64,000 nt of DNA from Streptomyces malaysiensis subsp. samsunensis (GTDB lineage: Bacteria > Actinomycetota > Actinomycetes > Streptomycetales > Streptomycetaceae), in NCBI RefSeq assembly GCF_024519315.1, contig NZ_JANIIC010000035.1, forward strand, positions 47,195-111,194. Reading direction: 5' to 3'. Each line of letters begins with the position of its first letter. The first letter of the stretch is position 1. The notes under the pieces were generated by a model. It was not told the DNA's origin and searched no databases. It worked only from the letters and a program-made list of their open reading frames with translations. The position numbers and the translations under genes are program-made. Shown here one piece after another: positions 33,719 to 41,859 of the stretch.

Positions 33719-35335
33719 TCAGTCGGCGGAGAGCTGGGTGTTCGGCACCCGCCAGGCGGCGATCACGAAGGCGATCAGGGCCACCGCCGCCCCGGTGAGG
33801 AAGACCACACGCAGGGCGCTGACGTAGCCCTCCAGGAACGGCTGCGCCACGCCCGGATCGAGGTGGCGGAGAAAGGCCGAGTCCTCCAGATTGACCCCGC
33901 CGTCGGGCCGCACCACGCCCTTCAGCGCCTCCGCGTTCGCCGGTTCCCCGGCGAGCCGGCGGAACGAGGCGTCCTGGGAGGCCACGGCCAGGCGCTCGCC
34001 GATCCGCGTACCGGCCAGGGAGAAGAGGATGGACAGGAAGACGGCGGCGCCCACCGTGCCGCCGTTGGAACGGAAGAAGTTCACCGACGCGGTGGCCGCG
34101 CCCATGTCCCGCCCCGGCACCTCGGACTGGGCGAGCGTGGTGATCGTCTGCATCGCCGCGCCGAGGCCCGCCCCCATGAACACCATGCCGATGGCCACGT
34201 ACCACAGCGGGCTGTCGTCCCTCAGGGTGGCGAACACCAGCATGGCGACGGTGAGGGAGCCGACGCCCGCCACCAGATGGACCTTGAACCGGCCGGTCCG
34301 CGACATCAGCCGGCCCACCACCAGGGTCACCGTCACATTCGCCGCCATGGTGGGCAGCGTGGCCAGGCCCGCCCCCATCGGGCTCATGCCCTTGGCCAGC
34401 TGGAGGTAGAGCGGCAGCGTGGTCATGGCGCCGAACATGGCGATGCCCACGGTGAAGTGCAGCACGGTGCCCAGCCGGAACGCGCGGATGCGGAACAGCC
34501 TGACCGGCAGCAGCGCGGCATCCGCCATCCGCCGCTCCAGCAGTACGAAGGCGACCAGCCCGACCACCCCCACCGCGTACAGCACCAGCGCCCGGGGAGA
34601 GCCCCAGCCCCAGCTCCGGCCCTGTTCGGCCACGATGAGCAGGGGCACGATCCCGATCGCCAGCGTCAGCGCCCCGCCGTAGTCCAGGCGGTGCCGTACG
34701 GGCCGGTGGGGTACGTGCAGCACCCGCAGGATCACCACCACGGCGAGGGCCGCAAGCGGCACATTGACCAGGAAGATCCAGCGCCACCCGGCGATCCCCA
34801 GCAAAGTGGCGCGCTCGGCGAACACCCCGCCCACCAGGGGGCCGACAACACTGGAGCCGGCGAACACCGCCGTGATGTAGCCCTGGTAGCGGCCGCGCTC
34901 CCGGGGCGAGGTGATATCGGCGATGATCGTCATGGCGAGGGACATCAGCCCGCCACCGCCGAGGCCCTGGACCGCCCGGAAGGCCGCGAGCTGGTGGATG
35001 GAGGTGGCGAATCCGCACAGCAGCGATCCGAAGGTGAACAGCACGATCGCGGCCAGATACACCGGCCGGCGGCCGTAGATGTCGGAGAGCTTCCCGTACA
35101 GCGGCGTGGCGATGGTGCCGGTGACGAGATAGGCGGTGGTGACCCACGCCTGGGCGGTGAGGCCGTGCAGATCGTCGGCGATGGTGCGCAGCGCCGAGGA
35201 GACCACGGTCTGGTCCAGCGCGGCGAGGAACATGCCGAGCACCAGCCCGGACAGCACGGTGACGACCTGACGGTGGGTCAGCCGGGCGGGGGTCTGGGGC
35301 TCGGCGGGCTCGGTGCTGGTGGATGAGGACGACAT
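33719..35335 (-). CDS. MFS transporter, DHA2 (EmrB/QacA) family drug exporter
   Basis: This is a 14-helix proton-coupled exporter (538 aa). It has motif C-type LDQTVVSSAL in the first helix region, GKLSDIYGRRPVYLAAIVLF (motif A) and GGGGLMSLAMTIIADITSPR. The start ATG at 35335 (MSSSSTSTEPAEP) has only a weak upstream AAGG. It is the last of three same-strand genes (UDP-glucose dehydrogenase, glycosyltransferase, MFS), separated from the glycosyltransferase by a strong hairpin. Export of the glycosylated product or of the unmodified compound is inferred. Confidence 0.92.
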   Translation of the reverse strand: MSSSSTSTEPAEPQTPARLTHRQVVTVLSGLVLGMFLAALDQTVVSSALRTIADDLHGLTAQAWVTTAYLVTGTIATPLYGKLSDIYGRRPVYLAAIVLFTFGSLLCGFATSIHQLAAFRAVQGLGGGGLMSLAMTIIADITSPRERGRYQGYITAVFAGSSVVGPLVGGVFAERATLLGIAGWRWIFLVNVPLAALAVVVILRVLHVPHRPVRHRLDYGGALTLAIGIVPLLIVAEQGRSWGWGSPRALVLYAVGVVGLVAFVLLERRMADAALLPVRLFRIRAFRLGTVLHFTVGIAMFGAMTTLPLYLQLAKGMSPMGAGLATLPTMAANVTVTLVVGRLMSRTGRFKVHLVAGVGSLTVAMLVFATLRDDSPLWYVAIGMVFMGAGLGAAMQTITTLAQSEVPGRDMGAATASVNFFRSNGGTVGAAVFLSILFSLAGTRIGERLAVASQDASFRRLAGEPANAEALKGVVRPDGGVNLEDSAFLRHLDPGVAQPFLEGYVSALRVVFLTGAAVALIAFVIAAWRVPNTQLSAD

Positions 35336-35437
35336 ACGTAGCTGCGAACCTTCTCTGCCGCGCGTTGGGGACCGGGAAAAAGCGGGGGCTCGGACCGGGG
35401 AAGCGGGGGCCCGGAGCCGGGGCCGGGAATGGGCGGG

Positions 35438-35475
35438 CTCCCGGAGCCCGGGCACTCGCGCCCGGGCTCCGGGAG
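35438..35475 (-). terminator. Hairpin with 16-bp perfect stem between GT and MFS genes
   Basis: CTCCCGGAGCCCGGGC and its complement flank a 6-nt loop, starting 8 bp after the glycosyltransferase stop. It should end or attenuate that transcript, so the MFS gene may be read at a lower level or from its own promoter in 35336-35437. Confidence 0.85.
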
Positions 35476-35482
35476 TCGGGCG

Positions 35483-36709
35483 TCACCCGGCGATCTTCTC
35501 CAGGTCGGGGACGGCGCTGTCGATCTCCGGCAGCGCCAGCATCTCAAGCCGCGCCCGACGGGCCCGGGCGCGGCAGCCGTCGTCGGCCAGCACGTCACGG
35601 CAGACGGCGGCGATGCCGTCCGGCGTGGGGTCGGTGATGTGGCGGCCGAGGCCGAGCTCCTGGACCCGCTGTGCGTTGCCGGGCTGATCGCCGAACTGGG
35701 GCAGCACCGCCATGGGCGTCGCCGTGCGCAGCGATTCGCGGATGCTGTTGAAGCCACCGTGGGTGAGGAAGAGGTCCACGGATTCCAGCAGCAGCGGCTG
35801 TGGCACCCGATCGGTGATGCGCACATGCGGTGGCACCCCGTCGGTGTCCACGGGAATGCCGGAGGTGGCGAGGACGACGGTGCACTCCTCCAGCCGCGAC
35901 ACGGCCTGGATCATGGCGCGCAGCGTATCCGCCGGATCCTGCATCGGCATGGGTGGCGCGGGGGTGTCGGCCTCGTGTGCGCTGTCGCGGAGCATGGGGA
36001 TCGCGGTGCCGATGGCGGCGAGCATCAGCGGCCGGTCGGTGGGCAGTTCGGCGATCCAGCGGGGCAGCGCGGCGCCCCGGTCCACGTCCACCGTCTGCCG
36101 GTAGGACCAGGAGGCCGGGAGATGGCGGGCGAAGGAGAACGCGGGTGGTACGTAGTCGATGCGCCCGTGCGGGACGAGCGACAGCGGGTCCTCGAGGATG
36201 GCCAGCCCCTGCCGCTTCCGCAGGGCGTTGAGGCCCGGGAGCATCGCGGCCGGGTCGAAGCTGTTGGCGGCCCCGGAGGGGGTGGACAGCTGGGGTATGC
36301 CGAGCGTTTCGGCGATGACACAGGAGCCGAGGTCCATCCCGTCGCGCAGGATGAGGTCGGGGCGGAAGTCGTGTGCCACGGGGAGCACGGTGTCCAGCAG
36401 CCATGTGGCCATCGGGCCGGACACGGCCTTGGCCATGAGGCGCAGCATACGCGCCGGTGGCTGCTCGTCCGCCAGGTCCGGCGAACCGGCCTGTGCGGCC
36501 TCCTCGGCCAGTACGGGACCGAGGAAGGAGGACGGGCTGAAGTCGCCCATACCGCTCGTCACCCGCACCTCCTCCCGTTCGAAGACGGAGGTGAGGGCCG
36601 GGGTGGTGACCACCAGCACCTCATGGCCGGCGGCCGCGAGGGACCGGGCCAGCGGAAGCTGGGCCCGGCCGTGGGAGGGGCTGCCGAGCGTGGTGAACAT
36701 GACCCGCAA
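35483..36709 (-). CDS. GT1-family glycosyltransferase (macrolide/natural-product type)
   Basis: This is a GT-B fold UDP-sugar glycosyltransferase (408 aa). The N-terminal acceptor domain opens RVMFTTLGSPSHGRAQLPLA, with the catalytic-His position likely in SHGR. The C-terminal donor domain contains LFLTHGGFNSIRESL and PQFGDQPGNAQRV, the nucleotide-sugar signature of MGT-like enzymes. The frame starts at a TTG (36709); an ATG at 36700 is possible. The gene for UDP-glucose 6-dehydrogenase is 54 bp upstream on the same strand, so the donor could be UDP-glucuronate. Confidence 0.92.
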   Translation of the reverse strand: MRVMFTTLGSPSHGRAQLPLARSLAAAGHEVLVVTTPALTSVFEREEVRVTSGMGDFSPSSFLGPVLAEEAAQAGSPDLADEQPPARMLRLMAKAVSGPMATWLLDTVLPVAHDFRPDLILRDGMDLGSCVIAETLGIPQLSTPSGAANSFDPAAMLPGLNALRKRQGLAILEDPLSLVPHGRIDYVPPAFSFARHLPASWSYRQTVDVDRGAALPRWIAELPTDRPLMLAAIGTAIPMLRDSAHEADTPAPPMPMQDPADTLRAMIQAVSRLEECTVVLATSGIPVDTDGVPPHVRITDRVPQPLLLESVDLFLTHGGFNSIRESLRTATPMAVLPQFGDQPGNAQRVQELGLGRHITDPTPDGIAAVCRDVLADDGCRARARRARLEMLALPEIDSAVPDLEKIAG

Positions 36710-36763
36710 CGCAGGGGCCTTTCTGTGGGAAGGGTCTCGTACGGCGAGGAAGGGGCGGGGCGG

Positions 36764-38077
36764 TCAGCGCGCCATCGCCAGTGTGCGGCCGATGCCCTCG
36801 CAGCTCAGCCCGGCGCGGCGCAGCCGGTCCGGGTCCAGGAGGTTGCGGAAGTCGTAGACGGCCGGGGATCCGAGCAGTCCGGCGGCGCGCTCCCAGTCGA
36901 GGTCGCGGAACTCCGGCCACTCGGTGAGGACGAGACAGGCGCGCGCTCCCCGCAGGGCCTCTTCGGGGGTGTCGGTGAGGGTGAGCAGATCGCTGAGGTC
37001 GGGGCGGGTCTCACGGAGGGCGGGGTCGTAGGCGTGGAGTTCGGCACCCCGCTCCTTGAGCAGCCGGGCGATGGCCAGGGCCGGTGAGTCGCGCAGATCG
37101 GAGGTGCCCGCCTTGAAGGCCAGGCCCAGCACGGCCAGCCGTACGCCGCGCAGCGAGCCGTCGCCGGGTGTGCATCCGGCCACCACCCGCTCGACCAGCC
37201 GCCGCTGGTGTTCGACGTTGGTCTCGATGGTGGCGCCGAGCAGTGGGAAGTCCACGCCCGACTCCTGGCAGATGGTCAGCAGGGCGTGGGTGTCCTTGGG
37301 CAGGCAGGAGCCGCCCCAGCCGGGTCCGGGCTTGAGGAAGGCCGAGCCGATGCGGGGGTCGTGGCCGATGCCGGTGAGCACATCGTCCACATCGGCGCCG
37401 AAGTGCTCGCACAGGGTGGCGAGGTTGTTGGCGAAGGAGAGCTTCATGGCCAGGAAGAAGTTGGCCGCGTACTTGGCGAGTTCGGCGCCGGCGGCGTCGG
37501 TGAGCACCAGCGGGGCGTCCAGCCCGGCGTACAGATCGGCCACCCGGCGCGCCGCGTCCGGGTCGGCGGCGCCGACCACGATGCGGTCGGGGTGGAGGAA
37601 GTCGCGCACCGCGTAACCCTCCCGGAGGAACTCCGGGTTGCTCACCACGGCCACGTCGGGGCGGTCCAGCAGCGCGGCCACACGCTCGGCGGTGCCGACG
37701 GGCACGGTGGACTTGTTGACCACCACGCTGCCGTGCGGCAGCCGGTCGCGGATCTGGTCCGCCACGGCCTCGACGGCGGCCAGGTCGGCGGCGCCGCCGA
37801 CGCCCATCGGGGTCGGCAGGCACAGGAACACCACGTCGGCGTCGGCGACCGCGGCCCGGGTGTCCTGGACGAACTCCAGCCGCCCCGAGTCCAGTCCCTC
37901 CCGGACGAGTTCGGGCAGGCGGGGCTCGAGGATGTCGACCTCTCCGCGCCGGAGCCGTTCGACCTTGTGGCGGTCGGTGTCCGCGCACACCACTCGATTG
38001 CCGAGGGTGGCCAGACAGGCGCCGGTGGTCAGTCCGACGTAGCCGGTTCCCACGACGGCGACGCGTCGTATCTGCAC
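36764..38077 (-). CDS. UDP-glucose 6-dehydrogenase family protein
   Basis: This is an NAD-dependent four-electron dehydrogenase (437 aa) that would oxidise UDP-glucose to UDP-glucuronate (a GDP-mannose specificity is not excluded). An N-terminal Rossmann domain (VAVVGTGYVGLTTGACLA), a helical dimer domain with KYAANFFLAMKLSFAN, catalytic Cys in GGSCLPKD and a C-terminal UDP-binding domain (VLGLAFKAGTSDLRDSPAL) are all complete. The start is a GTG at 38077, divergent from a TetR regulator. Co-transcription with a GT1 enzyme suggests dedicated sugar-donor supply. Confidence 0.93.
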   Translation of the reverse strand: MQIRRVAVVGTGYVGLTTGACLATLGNRVVCADTDRHKVERLRRGEVDILEPRLPELVREGLDSGRLEFVQDTRAAVADADVVFLCLPTPMGVGGAADLAAVEAVADQIRDRLPHGSVVVNKSTVPVGTAERVAALLDRPDVAVVSNPEFLREGYAVRDFLHPDRIVVGAADPDAARRVADLYAGLDAPLVLTDAAGAELAKYAANFFLAMKLSFANNLATLCEHFGADVDDVLTGIGHDPRIGSAFLKPGPGWGGSCLPKDTHALLTICQESGVDFPLLGATIETNVEHQRRLVERVVAGCTPGDGSLRGVRLAVLGLAFKAGTSDLRDSPALAIARLLKERGAELHAYDPALRETRPDLSDLLTLTDTPEEALRGARACLVLTEWPEFRDLDWERAAGLLGSPAVYDFRNLLDPDRLRRAGLSCEGIGRTLAMAR

Positions 38078-38214
38078 AGGGGATCACCACTTCTGCTGGG
38101 GGTCAGATGCGGGCACGTGGCGAGGACGGCACGGGGCCGCCCGGTCGGGAAACCAGCGGCCGGACACCGTCGTTGGGCCGGGACCGCGCTGGGCGGCGAC
38201 CAATGTCACCACGC

Positions 38215-38254
38215 GTTGACAAAACATAACGCCCCGACCCCAATCTTGGTCAAC
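38215..38254. promoter_or_regulatory. Candidate TetR operator and promoter in the divergent region
   Basis: GTTGAC (38215-38220) and GTCAAC (38249-38254) form an inverted repeat in the only AT-rich stretch of the 262 bp between the dehydrogenase and TetR starts. On the minus strand TTGACC and TATGTT are spaced 19 bp apart, a possible promoter for the dehydrogenase operon. TetR binding here is inference. Confidence 0.4.
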
Positions 38255-38339
38255 AAGTGATGACAACGGTGGGTGACTTCTGGACATGCGAGGCTGAACC
38301 GGCAGCATGTACGGCACGTCCAGGCGGAGGTACGACAGG

Positions 38340-38969
38340 GTGAACCGGGCAAGCGACACACGGCGGTGCGACGGCCTCCCCCCGCGCCCCCGCAGATACG
38401 ACGCGGAGGGCACGCGCAGCGCGCTGCTGGGGGCCGCCGCGCTGCGTTTCGCCAGGTACGGCTACGACCGCAGCAGTGTGCGCGATATCGCCAAGGACGC
38501 GGGGGTGGACGCCGCCCTGGTCTACCGCTATTTCGGCTCAAAGGAGGCGCTGTTCGACGCGGTGTCGGCCGGCACCGGCCTGTTCGAGCCACTGCGCCAT
38601 CTGCCACTGGACGAGGTGTCGGCGTGGATCTGCGATGTGGTCTCCAACGGGCCCACCGAGGAGGAGGCCCCGCATCCACTGCTGACCAAGCTCCGCTCCT
38701 CCAGCCGGGAGGAGACCGTCGGGCGGCTCCGCGAGGAGGTCACCGAGGTGTTCTCACAAGGGTTCGCCCGGCGCCTGGAGGGCGAGGACGCCGAGCTGCG
38801 GGCCGAGTTGCTGGCGGCGTGGCTGATGGGCATCACCCTGCTCCGCCTGGCCATACGCTCACCGGCGCTGGCCGCCACGCCGGACGACACACTGCTGCGC
38901 TTCCTGCGGGCGGGTATCGACCCGCTGCTGGACGCGGGCTGCCCCGGCGGCGGGGGCGAGGACGGCTGA
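38340..38969 (+). CDS. TetR-family transcriptional regulator
   Basis: This is a ligand-responsive repressor of 209 aa. The N-terminal helix-turn-helix (GAAALRFARYGYDRSSVRDI, then GVDAALVYRYFGSKEALFDA) and a C-terminal domain of the TetR_C_17-like type (EEVTEVFSQGFARRLEGED) are visible. The GTG at 38340 has GGAGG 9 nt upstream and is preferred over an ATG at 38307. It is divergent from the dehydrogenase-glycosyltransferase-MFS group and probably represses it until a toxic or self-made compound binds. Confidence 0.92.
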   Translation: MNRASDTRRCDGLPPRPRRYDAEGTRSALLGAAALRFARYGYDRSSVRDIAKDAGVDAALVYRYFGSKEALFDAVSAGTGLFEPLRHLPLDEVSAWICDVVSNGPTEEEAPHPLLTKLRSSSREETVGRLREEVTEVFSQGFARRLEGEDAELRAELLAAWLMGITLLRLAIRSPALAATPDDTLLRFLRAGIDPLLDAGCPGGGGEDG

Positions 38970-38984
38970 CCCGCTCCTCGCCCC
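38953..38984 (+). terminator. Probable hairpin at the TetR gene end
   Basis: GGGGCGAGGA pairs with TCCTCGCCCC across a 12-nt loop that contains the TetR stop codon, in the short gap before the convergent amidase gene. Confidence 0.55.
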
Positions 38985-39015
38985 GCCCCCGGGGCAGGGG
39001 AAACCGGTGTGGCGC

Positions 39016-39654
39016 CTAGACGTTCGGCACGCGCGGCGACTTGGGGGCCGGGCCGGCCGGTTCGGCGCCGAGCCGCTTGCCGATACGGCCGCGCATGGAG
39101 TCCATCGTGAAGCCACGCGGGTCGACCTTGCCCGGCTGCCACTCCAGATGGCCGATCACCGAGCGCTGGGTCCAGCCATGGGCACGGCAGATGGCCGCGG
39201 ACACCTTCTCGATGGCCAGTTTCTGCGCCTCCGGCCAGGGGTCCTCGCCATCGCCGAGGTTGACGCACTCGAAGCCGTAGAAGTGGCGGTTGCCATCGGT
39301 GTCCGCCTCGTTGTCGGGGGGCAGCGCGGCTTCGTCGACGACCGCTCGGAGCACGTCGCTGTCGCCGAGACCCGCGTGGTTGGCGCGGCCGTGGCCGACC
39401 ATGTGGACCACGCCGGCCTTGTCGATGACACCGTGGCACAGCGGCCCCGGCAGCGAGGAGTGTCCCTCGTAGCACAGCTCCACGGAGGAGTCGGTGCCCT
39501 TGGTGACGGTGTGATGGATCATCACCCCGTTGACCGGGCCCCAGGGGCCCTTGGAGTTGCGGTTGTGAGCGCGCCAGTCGCGGTACTCACGGACTTCCAG
39601 CCCCTCGTCGCGAAGTGCCTTGAGCAGACGGTCGGCGGTGAGCGGAGTGGCCAT
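39016..39654 (-). CDS. N-acetylmuramoyl-L-alanine amidase (Amidase_2/PGRP fold)
   Basis: This is a peptidoglycan amidase domain protein of 212 aa with zinc-ligand motifs MIHHTVT near residue 46 and, later, NHAGLG and GHLEWQPGKVDPRG. There is no signal peptide and no separate wall-binding domain. That resembles phage endolysins or cytoplasmic amidases released on lysis, but no other phage gene is nearby. The C-terminal ~40 residues (FTMDSMRGRIGKRLG) are a short helix and a proline tail. The ribosome site is AAGGAG. Confidence 0.9.
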   Translation of the reverse strand: MATPLTADRLLKALRDEGLEVREYRDWRAHNRNSKGPWGPVNGVMIHHTVTKGTDSSVELCYEGHSSLPGPLCHGVIDKAGVVHMVGHGRANHAGLGDSDVLRAVVDEAALPPDNEADTDGNRHFYGFECVNLGDGEDPWPEAQKLAIEKVSAAICRAHGWTQRSVIGHLEWQPGKVDPRGFTMDSMRGRIGKRLGAEPAGPAPKSPRVPNV

Positions 39655-39939
39655 GGTGATGTGCTCCTTAGGGATGGGACATGGTCATGTACGGATGCCA
39701 CGGACAGGGAACTCAATCGGCTCCGGACCGGGGCCCACGCGTCCAGCCCGGTGTCCGTGGCCGACGTCCCGAACACCATCCGCGGATCCAACTCGGCCCG
39801 CCCGGCCGTCACCCACGCCGGTGGCGCGCAGTGCGCCCGGATCCCGGCCGGGCCCGGAGCGGCGGTTCGCGGGCCGCGTTCACCGGCCACTCCACGGTGC
39901 CCGCACACCCGCGCCCGCGCGCCACCTGCCCCGCGGGCC
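39655..39939. other. Intergenic region between DUF6817 gene and amidase
   Basis: These 285 bp lie downstream of the DUF6817 gene and upstream of the amidase. They should hold the amidase promoter. I see no gene, clear hairpin or repeat. Confidence 0.35.
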
Positions 39940-40512
39940 TCAGTCGGGTGCCAGTGGCGAGGGCGTGAGGACCGCGCGTCCGTCCAGCCAGGCCGGGCGG
40001 CTGAGCAGCGGGCGGAAGCGGGTGAACAGGGCGAGGAGTTCGGGGCCGCGCCGTTCCCGGAGTACGGGGTCGCGGCGGGCGAGGTCGAGCTCGTTGGCGG
40101 CCGACAGCTCGGCGAAGTCCCGGAGCAGCCGGGGTTCCGGACTGTGCGTACGGCCGGTGAAGCGATCGTGGAAGGCCGCGCCGGGGTCGGCGAGCGCCGG
40201 GCAGGTGGCCTTCCGGTCGCAGCTCGCGTAGAGGTACACGATGGCTTCGGCCTCCGCGCCGATCACCGCCACGAGTTCACCCCGGCGGCCGAGGGGCAGC
40301 AGGGTGACCGGGAAGCCGTCGGTTCCGTAGAACGCGTGGCACAGCCCGGCGAGTTGGAGTTCCGGGCGGGCTCCCCACGCGGCGAGCCGGGCCCGTACGC
40401 GCTGGAGGTGGGCGAGGAGCGTACCGCCGGGGTGGGCGATGCGCGCGGCGCCGAGGTGGCGCAGGAACGTGACGGCCCGGTCGGCGGCGGCAGGAGGGGG
40501 AGCGGCAGGCAC
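39940..40512 (-). CDS. DUF6817-like protein
   Basis: This is a 190-aa soluble protein whose conserved core, FLRHLGAARIAHPGGTLLAH, then LCHAFYGTDGFP and AEAIVYLYASCDR, matches the DUF6817 pattern. It has HD-like features: repeated His-containing helices (LLAHL, LCHAFY) and a later FHDRFTGR. No activity is known. The GTG start at 40512 follows GAAAGGAC. It is divergent from a LysR gene whose start is 180 bp away, so LysR probably controls it. Assignment to the family is from memory of the pattern. Confidence 0.7.
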   Translation of the reverse strand: MPAAPPPAAADRAVTFLRHLGAARIAHPGGTLLAHLQRVRARLAAWGARPELQLAGLCHAFYGTDGFPVTLLPLGRRGELVAVIGAEAEAIVYLYASCDRKATCPALADPGAAFHDRFTGRTHSPEPRLLRDFAELSAANELDLARRDPVLRERRGPELLALFTRFRPLLSRPAWLDGRAVLTPSPLAPD

Positions 40513-40669
40513 AGGTCGTGTCCTTTCGGTGCTTGGCAGGTCGGCACCCGTGCCCCACCCCCACCCGGTCCGGATCCATGTGCGGACGCCGCACGGGTTG
40601 CCGCCTGAGCCCTGCGACGATCGTCCCGACCTGCGGCCATCCCAGTCAATCCTGGCAATTGCTCGCCAA

Positions 40670-40689
40670 CTCCAAGCTCTAGCTTGGAG
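40670..40689. promoter_or_regulatory. Palindrome covering the LysR ribosome site
   Basis: CTCCAAGCTCTAGCTTGGAG has perfect 9-bp arms around CT. Its right arm includes most of the GGAGG (40686-40690) that serves the LysR start at 40693. It may be a DNA operator for autoregulation, or in RNA a hairpin that hides the ribosome site. Confidence 0.7.
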
Positions 40690-40692
40690 GTT

Positions 40693-41622
40693 ATGACTCT
40701 GGATGATCTGCGGGTGTTCGTGGCCGTGTGCCGCGCCGGAAGCCTCAGCGCCGTGGCCCGGGAACTGGCCTGCACACAGTCGGCGGTGAGCCAGCGGGTG
40801 AAGCGGCTGGAACGCGAGACCGGTGTCAGCCTGCTGGAGCGCCAGCCGCGCGGCGTCGCGCCCACCCCGGCGGGGCTCATTCTGTGCGAGGCCGCCGCCG
40901 ACGGCATCGCCGGGCTCGAACTGGCGCTGCGCCGCCTGGGCGACCTGGTGCACGGGGAGAGCGGTTCGGTGCGGATCACCACCGGCAGCACCACGGTGCG
41001 GCACTTCATGGCCGAGGCGATCGTCTCCTTCCGCCGGCGCTATCCGAAGGTGAACCTGGAGTTCCAGACCGAGAGCTCCAGCCGCGGCTGCCTCGGCGCC
41101 CTCATCGCCGGCAATCTGGACCTGGCCTGGATCTCCCTCGGCGGCCCGGTGCGCGGTGTCGAACAGCGGCCCGTGGCCGAGCTGCCGTGGGTGCTCGCCA
41201 TGCGGGCCGGGGATCCGCTCGCGGCCCGGCCCCGGGTGGAGGTGTCCGACCTCGCCGACATCCCGCTCGTACGGCTGCCGCCGAACTCCACCTCGGGCGG
41301 GCGCCTCCACGCGGCCCTGGCCGAGCTGGGCATACGGGCCGGCTCCGATACGAGCGTCGCCGACTGGGACACGGCCCTGCTGCTGGCCGAACTCGGCCTG
41401 GGGCGCGCCGTGGTGCCCGCCCTGCCGGGGCTGCCGGTGCCCGGGGACGAGGGGCCGCTGCGGCTCGTCCCGATCCCGGCGCTGCCCCCGCTGCCGGTCG
41501 GCTGGGCCGCGCGCCGCTGGGACGCGCTCCCGCCGCTGGCCCGGGCCTTCGCGGACACCGTGGCCGGCACCTTGCGCGAGGACACCGCGCCTGAAGGGCG
41601 CTCCGCCCGGCCCGATGAGTGA
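40693..41622 (+). CDS. LysR-family transcriptional regulator
   Basis: This is a 309-aa LysR regulator with an N-terminal winged helix (LDDLRVFVAVCRAGSLSAVA, CTQSAVSQRVKRLERETG) and a full effector domain (GSVRITTGSTTVRHFMAEAI; LLLAELGLGRAVVPALPG). The ATG at 40693 is only 2 nt after GGAGG, an unusually short spacing; a TTG at 40684 is the alternative. A 20-bp palindrome spans this site. It is divergent from the DUF6817 gene. Confidence 0.92.
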   Translation: MTLDDLRVFVAVCRAGSLSAVARELACTQSAVSQRVKRLERETGVSLLERQPRGVAPTPAGLILCEAAADGIAGLELALRRLGDLVHGESGSVRITTGSTTVRHFMAEAIVSFRRRYPKVNLEFQTESSSRGCLGALIAGNLDLAWISLGGPVRGVEQRPVAELPWVLAMRAGDPLAARPRVEVSDLADIPLVRLPPNSTSGGRLHAALAELGIRAGSDTSVADWDTALLLAELGLGRAVVPALPGLPVPGDEGPLRLVPIPALPPLPVGWAARRWDALPPLARAFADTVAGTLREDTAPEGRSARPDE

Positions 41623-41688
41623 TCATTTTCGGACTTCCCCCGCCGACGCGCCCGGATGGGCCAATTCAAGGCGGCGCGCACCCTATGC

Positions 41689-41706
41689 TTCTACATGCGT
41701 GTAGAA
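41689..41706. promoter_or_regulatory. Perfect inverted repeat upstream of leader peptide/spoOM gene
   Basis: TTCTACATGCGTGTAGAA has perfect 7-bp arms around TGCG, immediately before the strong ribosome site of the small ORF at 41727. It is a likely operator or transcription-start element for the spoOM unit; the regulator is unknown. Confidence 0.55.
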
Positions 41707-41726
41707 CTACGGAGGGAGGACCCACG

Positions 41727-41843
41727 GTGAACGTGCCACCGGCCGCGAACGTTCCGCGGCACATGGCCCGCTGTCGCGCGACCCCCGTCCGCCGCCGCAC
41801 GCGCCCGCAACCCCCACGCATACGCGACAGTACGCATATTTGA
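41727..41843 (+). CDS. Putative 38-aa leader peptide upstream of spoOM gene
   Basis: A GTG 6 nt after a very strong ribosome site (GGAGGGAGGA, 41711-41720) opens a 38-codon frame. It is Arg/Pro-rich (VPRHMARCRATPVRRRTRP) and stops 16 bp before the SpoOM start. It is unrecognised as a protein; the strong initiation and arginine-rich content suggest a leader whose translation influences the downstream gene. Confidence 0.5.
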   Translation: MNVPPAANVPRHMARCRATPVRRRTRPQPPRIRDSTHI

Positions 41844-41859
41844 AGGAGTGAACGCCACG

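Noticed and set aside
36805..38090. Alternative R/G-rich minus frames across the UDP-glucose dehydrogenase gene
   Set aside because: They are shadows of the dehydrogenase, which has complete Rossmann and GGSCLPKD motifs.
33719..38969. The glycosyltransferase region as part of an antibiotic biosynthetic cluster
   Set aside because: No PKS, NRPS, terpene or other core biosynthetic gene is present within the window; resistance or detoxification fits better.
39016..39654. Amidase as evidence of a prophage
   Set aside because: No integrase, terminase, capsid, holin or other phage gene is nearby, so a lone amidase is not enough.
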